NCBI GenBank assembly: GCA_015494185.1
Contig: WGBT01000222.1
Span: 1-8,053 of the forward strand
Length of the DNA stretch: 8,053 nucleotides
Reading direction: 5' to 3'
From: Hyphomicrobiales bacterium
Lineage (GTDB): Bacteria; Pseudomonadota; Alphaproteobacteria; Rhizobiales; S144-35
Part shown: one piece after another, positions 1 to 6,060 of the stretch
Numbering within the stretch: the first letter of the stretch is position 1
Layout of the letters: the number at the start of each line of letters is the position of its first letter
Program-made: the position numbers and the translations under genes
The notes under the pieces: model-generated
What the model saw: the letters and a program-made list of their open reading frames with translations, nothing else
The model's database searches: none
What the model was told of the DNA's origin: nothing

Positions 1-577
1 ACATTCGTTTGAAAGACACTACTCCACACTATTGTGTTATGTAATCCCGTTACTTTGTCAAACGGCCAACACGGCCATTGAACCATTGAATAAGCAAAAT
101 GAAACATTCCCCTATTCCCAACGAATAGCGGACTTTCTGATGAATATGGTGTGGGGTGGCGGGAACGACAAGGGGGGTGGGTAAAAAATATTATGCAAAC
201 ATCACGCCTCATGGAGGAGCCGAGATTCTTTTATCTTTTTGTTCAATCTGTTGCCATATCGCAACAGATTTTGATCGCCCTGCCACTTTTGCGCCATATT
301 GCCACTCAAACTAGCGCCTGAGTCTGTTTCACAAGAGAATTTGGATATATTCATCATGCGGAAGGGGAGCTATTGGAATGAAGCCCATGTTAGACTGTGG
401 CAAAAATATAACAGTTGGGTTATAGCTCCATCCGCCGGAAGATGAAAACGGGATATCTTCCCAGATATTCTTCAATCTCTTTCAATGAAGGGGGAGGTGT
501 TCTTTCGTTTGTTTTTAACTTGCGGAGAACGTCAGGACGATTGCTTTGCTTTTTGCCTATTGGGGGACGGAAACTGA
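1..577. other. Intergenic region upstream of ilvD, no convincing gene
   Basis: I see no supportable gene in this 577-bp stretch. One forward frame is open from base 2 to a TAA at 182-184, but it lacks a start with a ribosome site and its composition does not look coding, so it could only be the tail of something outside the window. The region is A+T-richer than the genes and contains one strong inverted repeat (245-270). Possible but weak sigma-70-like boxes are TTGATC at 271-276 with CATATT at 295-300 (18-bp spacer), and TATATT at 346-351 without a good -35 box. No leader peptide rich in Ile, Val or Leu codons was found ahead of ilvD, so classical attenuation is not supported. Confidence 0.6.
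245..270. promoter_or_regulatory. Perfect 10-bp inverted repeat, candidate operator
   Basis: The arms AATCTGTTGC (245-254) and GCAACAGATT (261-270) are exact reverse complements separated by the 6-base spacer CATATC. The stem is only moderately G+C-rich and only a few T residues follow it, so an intrinsic terminator is less likely than a dimeric regulator site. A related half motif, GCGCCATATTGCC, lies at 291-303. A weak promoter-like pair begins immediately after the right arm at 271. The binding protein is unknown, and the site may serve ilvD or a gene left of the window. Confidence 0.4.
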
Positions 578-2302
578 ATGGACGCAAAACCATTTGACAA
601 GAACCGGTTGCCAAGCCGGCATGTGACCGAAGGCCCGGAACGGGCCCCGCATCGCTCTTATTACTATGCCATGGGACTGACCGAAGAGGAAATTCACCAG
701 CCGCTGGTGGGGGTCGTCTCCTGCTGGAACGAGGCCGCGCCGTGTAATATTGCCTTGCAGCGTCAGGCGCGCGCCGCCAAGAAAGGAGTGTCCGAAGCCC
801 ATGGCACCCCGCGTGAATTCTGCACCATCACCGTGACTGACGGCATCGCCATGGGCCACCAGGGTATGAAATCCTCCCTGGTTTCACGGGAAGTGATTGC
901 AGATTCCATTGAGCTGACCATGCGCGGCCATTGCTATGATGCGATTGTGGGGATTGCCGGTTGCGATAAATCCCTGCCCGGCATGATGATGGCAATGGTC
1001 CGTCTCAATGTGCCCAGTGTCTTTATGTATGGGGGCTCGATCCTGCCCGGCAAGTTCAAGGGCAAGGATGTCACCGTCGTTGATGTGTTTGAGGGGGTGG
1101 GGCAACATGCCGCCGGCAACATGTCGGCGGAAGAGCTGCATGAGCTTGAATGTGTAGCTTGTCCGTCTGCGGGGTCGTGTGGCGGACAGTTCACCGCCAA
1201 TACCATGGCCTGTGTCTCAGAAGCCATCGGTCTGGCCTTGCCAGGCTCGGCGGGCGCTCCGGCTCCTTATGAAACTCGTGATGAATATGCGGTGGCCAGC
1301 GGCCGTCAGGTGATGGAGCTGATCGCGCAAAACATCCGGCCGCGGGATATCGTCACCCGTAAAGCGCTGGAAAATGCCGCCGTGGTGGTTGCCGCCACCG
1401 GAGGGTCGACCAATGCGGCGCTGCATCTGCCCGCCATTGCCCATGAAGCGGGGATCGATTTCGATCTGTTCGATGTCGCCGAGATTTTCAAGAAAACCCC
1501 TTATCTGGCCGACCTCAAACCGGGGGGGAAATATGTCGCCAAGGACATGTATGAGGCAGGCGGGGTGCAGATGCTGCTGCGCGAATTGCTCGATCATGGC
1601 TATATTCATGGGGACTGCTTGACGGTCACCGGCAAGACCATGGCCGAAAATCTTGAAAATGTGACATTTAATCACAATCAGGACGTAATTTATCCCATTT
1701 CCAATCCTATATCTAAGACGGGTGGCGTTGTGGGGCTTAAAGGCTCGCTCGCACCAGAGGGTGCGATCGTAAAAGTTGCTGGTATGAAGAATTTGAAGTT
1801 TCGCGGGCCCGCCCGGTGTTTCGATTGTGAGGAAGATGCCTTTCTTGCGGTGCAAAACCGCAACTACAAGGAAGGCGAGGTCATTGTCATCCGCTATGAG
1901 GGCCCCCGAGGCGGGCCCGGCATGCGGGAAATGCTTTCCACCACGGCAGCCCTTTATGGCCAGGGGGTGGGCGAAAAGGTGGCGCTGATCACCGATGGCC
2001 GTTTTTCCGGCGGAACACGCGGCTTTTGTATTGGCCATGTCGGTCCTGAAGCCGCCGTCGGCGGACCGATCGCCCTGGTCAGGGATGGCGATATGATTGC
2101 CATTGATGCCGAAGCCGGGACGCTGGAACTGGAAGTGCCGGCCGATGAGCTTGAACGCAGGCGCGCCTCCTGGTCCAAGCCAGACAACCCTTATAAAACC
2201 GGTGCCTTGTGGAAATATGCGCAACAGGTGGGCCCAGCCCGCACTGGTGCTGTCACCCATCCCGGCGCCAAATCTGAAGAGCTTTGCTATGCAGACATAT
2301 AA
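578..2302 (+). CDS. ilvD: Dihydroxy-acid dehydratase (IlvD)
   Basis: Catalyses dehydration of 2,3-dihydroxy-isovalerate and 2,3-dihydroxy-3-methylvalerate to the 2-keto acids, the penultimate step of valine and isoleucine synthesis and the route to leucine and pantothenate; cytosolic. The 574-aa product has the full-length IlvD/Edd architecture. Visible landmarks are APCN with Cys56, GCDKSLPG with Cys129, Asp130 and Lys131, PSAGSCGGQFTANTM with Cys201, TDGIAMGH with Asp88, and the C-terminal ITDGRFSGGTRG with Ser477. By analogy to the structurally studied L-arabinonate dehydratase and to mycobacterial IlvD, the three Cys should bind a [2Fe-2S] cluster, Lys131 would be the carbamylated Mg ligand partner, and Ser477 the catalytic base. 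The N-terminus (VSCWNEAAPC) resembles the 2Fe-2S mycobacterial type more than the longer E. coli enzyme. The start ATG is preceded by ACGGAAAC, a modest ribosome site with about 6 bp spacing. The downstream gene may be in the same transcript. A sugar-acid dehydratase of the same superfamily is the only realistic alternative. Confidence 0.95.
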   Translation: MDAKPFDKNRLPSRHVTEGPERAPHRSYYYAMGLTEEEIHQPLVGVVSCWNEAAPCNIALQRQARAAKKGVSEAHGTPREFCTITVTDGIAMGHQGMKSSLVSREVIADSIELTMRGHCYDAIVGIAGCDKSLPGMMMAMVRLNVPSVFMYGGSILPGKFKGKDVTVVDVFEGVGQHAAGNMSAEELHELECVACPSAGSCGGQFTANTMACVSEAIGLALPGSAGAPAPYETRDEYAVASGRQVMELIAQNIRPRDIVTRKALENAAVVVAATGGSTNAALHLPAIAHEAGIDFDLFDVAEIFKKTPYLADLKPGGKYVAKDMYEAGGVQMLLRELLDHGYIHGDCLTVTGKTMAENLENVTFNHNQDVIYPISNPISKTGGVVGLKGSLAPEGAIVKVAGMKNLKFRGPARCFDCEEDAFLAVQNRNYKEGEVIVIRYEGPRGGPGMREMLSTTAALYGQGVGEKVALITDGRFSGGTRGFCIGHVGPEAAVGGPIALVRDGDMIAIDAEAGTLELEVPADELERRRASWSKPDNPYKTGALWKYAQQVGPARTGAVTHPGAKSEELCYADI

Positions 2303-2342
2303 TAATAAAGCATATGATGATAAAGACACCGACAGAGCCGGT

Positions 2343-3575
2343 ATGAATGGGGCCGTTTACGATCATCGCAAATTGCTCCAAAGCGGGCGGGGCGTCTTGC
2401 GGCGCAATCATTGGGTGATGGCGCAGGCGCGTGTCATGGAACAGGGGCAAACATCCCGGCGTGGGCGTCGGTTTGCTTATTTGCTTGCCTTTTTCGCGAT
2501 TATGGCCGCAGCCTTATTGTTGGCTCAGAGTTTGAAGGCGGAACCGCTGCGGGGGGCTCAGGATGCGCAAGCCTATTATCGCTCGCCGGTATCGGCCTAT
2601 CGCATCGGGATCAAAGCCTATGTCAATGGGGATATGCCGCAAGCGCTCTCGGCGCTGAAATATGCAGCAGACAAAGGGGTCATTCCTGCCCGTCTTCAGC
2701 TGGCGCGGCTCTATATGCGCGGGCAAGGGGTGCGGCACAATCCAAGAGAAGCCTTTCGGCAATTGCGGCTGATCGCTGACCGGTATGCGGATATTTCCCC
2801 AAGCCATCCCGCATCCCGCTATGTTGCCGCGGCCTTTGTCGAGCTTGGTAAGTTTCACCGTCGTGGCGACGAAACCATGGGGCTTGAGCCCGATGACAGC
2901 AAGGCCGCGGATTATTTCGTCCATGCCGCCAATCTGTTCGGTGATCCGGAAGCGCAATATCAACTGGCCCGGCTCTATCTGCAAGGGGCTGGGGTGCGCA
3001 AGAATCTGCGGCTGGCGCGGCATTGGCTGGTCAGTGCCTCGAAAAAGCGTTATGCGCCGGCGCAAGCCTATCTGGCGCAATTGCTGTGGCAGGGACGGGT
3101 TTTCAAGCGCCGTCCTATCAAGGCGATTGTCTTGTCGACACTGGCGGTGGCCAATGCCAGACCGGAAGACCGCGAATGGATTTCCGTCATTCATCGCGGC
3201 ATTTTGGAAAACGCCTTGCCCCAACTGCAAAAGCGGGCCCGTGCCGTGGTCGCCAAATGGCGCCGGATTTATGGCCCCCGCCGCCAGCCTCGTCAGGGAA
3301 GTGAGATCACCGCAGCCGAAATGCTCAATGCTGCTCAAAAAGCCCGTGGCATCGAGGTGCGGCCTTACACGCCTGGAGAAGGGACCGAAGGGGATCGGGG
3401 GCAAATATTGGCCTCACCTTTGGGGTTGGGGACTGCGGTTTCAGGTGGAGCCCTCAAGCACAACAATGCGCTGGCGAACCGGGTTCGTGAGGCTCCCGAT
3501 CATCGCCTTGGTATCATGCAGGGCGGTCTTGGCGGCACCAGCGGCTTCCGTGAAGTCGGCACGCCAGCGAATTGA
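2343..3575 (+). CDS. ExoR-like Sel1-repeat protein, exported or membrane-anchored
   Basis: From ATG 2343 the product is 410 aa. Residues 38-43 are basic (SRRGRR), followed by a hydrophobic run at about 44-62 ending SLKAEP, which fits a signal peptide or signal anchor. The mature part holds Sel1/TPR-like helical repeats: one at about 88-145 (ALKYAADKG, LARLYMRGQGV, EAFRQL) and one at about 189-250 (YFVHAANLFGDPEAQYQLA, LYLQGAGVRKN, ARHWLV), then PEDREWI at 274-280. The order and spacing, including SPSHPASRYVAAAFVELGKFHRRG between the repeats, match my memory of rhizobial ExoR, the periplasmic Sel1 protein that restrains the ChvG/ExoS sensor kinase. The roughly 100-residue basic and Gly-rich tail (300-410) makes it longer than ExoR. 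Start choice: codons between 2303 and 2342 are A+T-rich and non-coding in style, so 2343 is preferred. ATG 2289 would overlap ilvD by 14 bp. ATG 2436 would give a conventional signal peptide (379 aa). Sel1 family is secure; the ExoR role is inferred. Confidence 0.8.
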   Translation: MNGAVYDHRKLLQSGRGVLRRNHWVMAQARVMEQGQTSRRGRRFAYLLAFFAIMAAALLLAQSLKAEPLRGAQDAQAYYRSPVSAYRIGIKAYVNGDMPQALSALKYAADKGVIPARLQLARLYMRGQGVRHNPREAFRQLRLIADRYADISPSHPASRYVAAAFVELGKFHRRGDETMGLEPDDSKAADYFVHAANLFGDPEAQYQLARLYLQGAGVRKNLRLARHWLVSASKKRYAPAQAYLAQLLWQGRVFKRRPIKAIVLSTLAVANARPEDREWISVIHRGILENALPQLQKRARAVVAKWRRIYGPRRQPRQGSEITAAEMLNAAQKARGIEVRPYTPGEGTEGDRGQILASPLGLGTAVSGGALKHNNALANRVREAPDHRLGIMQGGLGGTSGFREVGTPAN

Positions 3576-3595
3576 AGGGGGGCTGTCCCCCTTTT
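3575..3595 (+). terminator. Intrinsic-terminator-like hairpin after the Sel1 gene
   Basis: AAGGGGG (3575-3581) and CCCCCTT (3587-3593) form a 7-bp stem with a GCTGT loop, and two more T residues follow before GG. The hairpin begins on the last base of the stop codon. The T tract is short, so termination may be partial, but position and G+C-rich stem fit the end of the ilvD/Sel1 transcript. Confidence 0.6.
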
Positions 3596-3676
3596 GGCCG
3601 CCCCCTTCTCAAGGCTAAACTGTCCATCAAAACCAGTCAGTTATACTGAGTTCTATGAAAGGCTGCATCTGATCGA

Positions 3677-3842
3677 ATACTGAAGGTCTTTATCATTGAC
3701 CTTTCCATGCTTTCCGTATCCCTTTGAAGATTCTGTATAATACCAACGGCCCCTGACCTTTCTTCGTATACCGTCCAATTTACGCAGAACATTCAAGAGG
3801 ATACGGCAAAGATCAGCGATCAATGATAAATACCGCCGATAT
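3677..3842 (+). repeat. Palindromic element copy A (internally deleted)
   Basis: Left arm 3677-3729 (ATACTG, then TTTATCATTGACC and TTTCCGTATCCCTTTGAAG) pairs imperfectly with right arm 3791-3842 (TTCAAGAGGATACGG, then CAATGATAAATACCGCCGATAT). Between them lies the right core (GTATAATACC at 3735-3744, then CGTATACCGTCCAATT at 3765-3780). Compared with the full copy at 4167-4386, the left core that should follow the left arm is missing (about 48 bp). A sequence matching that left core is found immediately downstream at 3843-3888. Confidence 0.75.
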
Positions 3843-3888
3843 AAAATAAACCGTATACGAGTCGAGGTTAGGGGGACGCTGGTATAAC
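3843..3888 (+). repeat. Displaced left-core fragment of the palindromic element
   Basis: AAATAAACCGTATACGAG, followed by GGTTAGGGGGACGCTGGTATAA, lines up almost base for base with the left core of the full copy at about 4223-4270 (AAATAAATTGAACGGTATGC, then GGCCAGGGGCCGTTGGTATAA). It is also roughly the reverse complement of the right core of the adjacent copy A (3736-3773). It is therefore either a second partial copy in tandem or a piece of copy A moved by rearrangement. Confidence 0.65.
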
Positions 3889-3906
3889 AAGACAGTCTCA
3901 GATCCA

Positions 3907-4038
3907 TCCTTACTTTCCATGGTGAGATACTGGCATTTTCAGCTGTTTTGTCAAGGACCGCCTTCGGCGGCCGCAAAGCGGTTGCATCCTTGACAAAACA
4001 GCTGAAAATGCAAAAACGCTCATCATGGAAAGTAAGGA
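3907..4038. repeat. 132-bp hairpin with two-step perfect arms and mini-hairpins in the loop
   Basis: Outer arms at 3907-3921 and 4024-4038 are perfect 15-bp reverse complements (TCCTTACTTTCCATG). Inner arms at 3933-3957 and 3987-4011 are perfect 25-bp reverse complements (the left begins GCATTTTCAGCTG and ends TCAAGGA). The segments between outer and inner arms (11 and 12 bases) do not pair. The loop at 3958-3986 holds two small hairpins, CCGCC-TTC-GGCGG (3958-3970) and CCGC-AAA-GCGG (3971-3981). Forty perfectly matched pairs suggest a recent element, a structured RNA or a recombination/insertion end rather than chance. The identity is unknown. Confidence 0.85.
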
Positions 4039-4059
4039 CAGGTTCGGGATGGAAGTTGT

Positions 4060-4166
4060 GTCTAGAGTAAAATCAGATCACATAAAGCCGGATTTTTGGC
4101 TCTAGAATCTTGTTTTGCCGCATAATTGATCCCAAAACCGGTTGCCACTTTTCGGCTTGTGCTCTA
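4060..4166. repeat. Rhizobiales-like interspersed repeat
   Basis: The unit begins TCTAGAG (4061-4067), has its inverse CTCTAGA at 4100-4106 with an inner AGCC/GGCT pair, and continues as AATCTTGTTTTGCCGCATAA, then CCCAAAACCGGTTGCCAC and TTTTCGGCTTGTGCTCTA. The second half is itself an imperfect palindrome (CCCAAAA/TTTTCGG around ACCGGTT, with decayed GCATAA/TTGTGC outer arms). From memory, the pattern of TCTAGA, CTTGTTTTG, CGCATGAT, AAAACCGGTT, CCACTTTTCGG and a closing GCTCTAG recurs in many Rhizobiales intergenic regions. That identification is recalled, not searched. Confidence 0.55.
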
Positions 4167-4386
4167 ATACCGGAGGTGTTTTTCATTGACCGCTTGAGTT
4201 TTCCGTATCCCTTTGAAGAGGCGAAATAAATTGAACGGTATGCGAATGAAGGCCAGGGGCCGTTGGTATAATACCAGGAGCCCTCTGCCTTGCCGTCTAT
4301 ACCGTTCAATTGCCATTGAACCTTCAAAGGGGATAGGGAAAGAGGGAAAGAAGGCATCGGCGGTCAATGATAAAGGCGGCCGGTAT
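4167..4386. repeat. Palindromic element copy B (complete, 220 bp)
   Basis: A nested near-palindrome centred on TGGTATAATACCA (4264-4276). Pairs from outside in are: 4167-4193 with 4360-4386 (ATACCGG ends, TTCATTGACCGC with GCGGTCAATGA), 4199-4218 with 4322-4341 (CCCTTTGAAG with CTTCAAAGGGG), and 4231-4241 with 4299-4309 (TTGAACGGTAT with ATACCGTTCAA, perfect). The whole unit can fold as one long hairpin or cruciform. Its right end lies 9 bp beyond the stop codon of the minus-strand nitrate-binding gene, so it would be transcribed as that gene's 3' end and could stop or stabilise the message. The ends CCGG...CCGG are flanked by TA on each side. Confidence 0.8.
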
Positions 4387-4395
4387 ATCTATAAC

Positions 4396-5739
4396 TCAGC
4401 CAAATGTCTCGGCGTCGTCTTCGGCGGTAAAGGCTGCGATATTGAGGCGGCGGGCGTGTAAATCAAAGCCATTTAAATAGCCAATCGGGTCGGCCGGATC
4501 AAAGCTTTGCTGCTGGAAAAAACCGCCCTGATGCCGCTCGGGCTTCATGTCCTCTATTGGGGTGTGATGATCGGTCACCCCAGCCAAAGCCTCGCGATAG
4601 ATATCCGGCCGCCAGGCATCGCGAGCGATTTCCTTCAGGTCGATCGGCTCTCTAATATCACCCCAGCGGATCATTTGCGTCAACATCCACATGGCGTGGC
4701 TGCACCATGGAAAATTGGCGGCGTTGCGGTGAAAGACAAAATAGTCGTCATCCTGTATCGGCGCCCTGCCATGGGCGATTGTGATTTGCCCACACAGTGT
4801 TGCAGCAATTTGCTGTTCCGGCAGTCCCAGGTAATGTTCTTGGCTTAAAATCGCGGCCGCCTCGATCCGGTTTTCCATGATATCCAGCCATCGAGCGGCC
4901 GCATCGAGGGCGCAGATCAGTGGATCCAACAGTTCTGGATTATCCTCGGCCCATCGTTGCCTGACGCCCAAGACCTTTTCAGGACCGCCGGGCCAGAGCT
5001 GTGATTTGGTGGCAACGATCTGCCCCAGATTCTCCGTCACCGCCAGGCTGGCCCAAGGTTCGGCAATGATAAAACCCTGAATGCGCCCGGATTGCAGCGC
5101 TTGCAACATGTGGCCACGGGCCATGATCACAATGCTGACATCTCGGTTGGGATCAAGCCCTGCGCTCGCCAGCCAATAACGCAGATCATAGTTGTGGCTG
5201 GCATAGGGATAGGGCACCGACAGCGCCAAGGGGGGTTCGCCCACCCGGGTGCGCGCTGATATCTGACTGCCGATTGAACCTATCGGAGCTGGTACAGGCA
5301 TTGTCAGCAATTGCTTTATGGCTTGAGCGGCGGCCATGCCTCCCTTGGCCATCAGCTCCGGGGTCAGACGTTTCAACTCCCGGACCAGCGCATTGGCAAG
5401 AACAATTGCGGTGCCGCCACGGCCCAAAGTGAAAGGCACGAAAACCGGTTCAGAGGTTTTCGGCGCGCCTAATCCCAGACGCATTGCCAAAGGGGTTCCG
5501 GCGGACATATGTGCGCAATCGAACGCGCCAACATCCATTTTATCGCGGATCGTGGTCCAGGAGCTTTCGCGCAACAATTCAAGCTCAAAACCATGGGCCC
5601 GGTCAAAACCCTTTTCCCGCGCCATGACAAGAATGGCGCAATCGGTCAGCGGCAGAAAGCCCGCCCTTATGATTGGCAATTTGCCACCTTTGCGGCTTGC
5701 GAAACCGGAGGTTTTCGACGTCACAACTCTCTTGCTCAT
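4396..5739 (-). CDS. NrtA/CmpA-family nitrate-binding protein, NasS-like (no signal peptide)
   Basis: The 447-aa product has the type-2 periplasmic-binding-protein fold of the nitrate/bicarbonate-binding NrtA/CmpA family. Family motifs in order are GFLPLTDCAILVMAREKGF (27-45), SSWTTIRDKMDVGAFDCAHM (59-78), GGTAIVLANAL (108-118), SHNYDLRYWLASAG (181-194), AEPWASLAV (226-234), LWPGGPEKVLGV (248-259) and FHRNAANFPWCSHAMW (336-351), then a tail FDPADPIGYLNGF (413-425). The N-terminus (MSKRVVTSKTSGFASRKGGK) is basic and has no hydrophobic segment or lipobox. The protein is therefore probably cytoplasmic, like NasS, the nitrate sensor that sequesters the antiterminator NasT, rather than an ABC-transporter binding lipoprotein. 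The start is well supported by GGGAGGTG 7 bp upstream of ATG. No permease, ATPase or ANTAR-domain (NasT) gene lies beside it on either side. Family assignment is strong; nitrate as ligand and sensor role are inferred. Confidence 0.88.
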   Translation of the reverse strand: MSKRVVTSKTSGFASRKGGKLPIIRAGFLPLTDCAILVMAREKGFDRAHGFELELLRESSWTTIRDKMDVGAFDCAHMSAGTPLAMRLGLGAPKTSEPVFVPFTLGRGGTAIVLANALVRELKRLTPELMAKGGMAAAQAIKQLLTMPVPAPIGSIGSQISARTRVGEPPLALSVPYPYASHNYDLRYWLASAGLDPNRDVSIVIMARGHMLQALQSGRIQGFIIAEPWASLAVTENLGQIVATKSQLWPGGPEKVLGVRQRWAEDNPELLDPLICALDAAARWLDIMENRIEAAAILSQEHYLGLPEQQIAATLCGQITIAHGRAPIQDDDYFVFHRNAANFPWCSHAMWMLTQMIRWGDIREPIDLKEIARDAWRPDIYREALAGVTDHHTPIEDMKPERHQGGFFQQQSFDPADPIGYLNGFDLHARRLNIAAFTAEDDAETFG

Positions 5740-6060
5740 GGCGGCACCTCCCGTTTGGGGCGTTGGGATTGTGTGTTACTGGACTCACGCAGCCGCGCTT
5801 CGATCAAAACGGTGCCTCTATCTGTTGTGGATAGTTCCGTATTTCAGCTTTCTTTCCAGTAAGTTAAGCTTGTCTTATCCCGGTGTGAGCGTCAAGTCTG
5901 GATTGTGGTGAACAGGCTGCTCTTTGCAAAATATTTCATCGGGTTGAAATATTCCTGCTCATTGAGTTGGCGAACCATCTTGTCTGGTGTAAGAACCCGC
6001 CATATGTATCACTCACTTGCACCGAACTTACCCCCACGATAACCAAGGAGTTTTCCGTCT
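5740..6060. other. Divergent intergenic region between the NasS-like gene and mgtE
   Basis: This 321-bp region should carry the promoters for both flanking genes. It contains the ribosome sites (GGGAGGTG on the minus strand near 5747-5754; AAGGAG at 6045-6050 for mgtE) and one A+T-rich inverted repeat at 5930-5953. I did not recognise an M-box or other known magnesium riboswitch, and no small gene with a ribosome site was found. A TTGACG on the minus strand (complement of 5888-5893) is a possible -35 element without a convincing -10. Confidence 0.55.
5930..5953. promoter_or_regulatory. A+T-rich 9-bp inverted repeat upstream of mgtE, candidate operator
   Basis: AATATTTCA (5930-5938) and TGAAATATT (5945-5953) are perfect reverse complements with a TCGGGT spacer. 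The site lies 107 bp before the mgtE start. TTGCAA at 5924-5929 could be a -35 box with AATATT at 5948-5953 as a weak -10, which would put the palindrome across the promoter spacer, a typical repressor arrangement. The regulator is unknown and the promoter is weak by eye. Confidence 0.35.

Larger units (their letters stand above)
3576..4395. other. Gene-free repeat-rich block
   Basis: About 820 bp between the convergent Sel1 gene and the NrtA/NasS-like gene. It holds at least four distinct repeat units, listed separately. The short open frames here (for example minus-strand frames at 3653-3976 and 4073-4357, and a plus-strand frame at 4213-4461) run through both arms of palindromes, lack credible ribosome sites and look like no known protein, so they are treated as by-products of the repeats. 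Confidence 0.7.

Noticed and set aside
55..92. Short repeats CGGCCA and CCATTGAA, possible link to the palindromic element (which has CCATTGAACC)
   Set aside because: The match is about 10 bases with none of the other element blocks nearby; chance similarity is adequate.
415..597. Short forward frame ahead of and overlapping the ilvD start, possible leader peptide
   Set aside because: It begins at TTG with no ribosome site, has no run of branched-chain codons and overlaps ilvD out of frame; no attenuator hairpins were found.
1217..2329. Long open frame (370 codons) on the strand opposite ilvD
   Set aside because: It mirrors the codon bias of ilvD, has no recognisable domain, and ilvD itself is certain.
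2514..3404. Open frame of 296 codons opposite the Sel1 gene
   Set aside because: Antisense shadow of a well-supported Sel1-repeat gene; no family features.
4038..4060. GGTTCGGGATGG resembles the complement of a 5S rRNA segment
   Set aside because: Only about a dozen bases match, and the surrounding sequence does not fold or continue as 5S rRNA.
3677..4386. CRISPR array or tandem repeat array
   Set aside because: Units are long palindromes of unequal length without regular spacers, and no cas genes are present.
3653..4461. Several 60-110 codon frames in the repeat block
   Set aside because: They run through palindrome arms, end up translating both strands of the same repeat, and lack ribosome sites.
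5336..5911. Forward frame of 191 codons across the NasS-like gene and its upstream region
   Set aside because: Most of it is antisense to a strongly supported gene, and no start signal or domain is visible.
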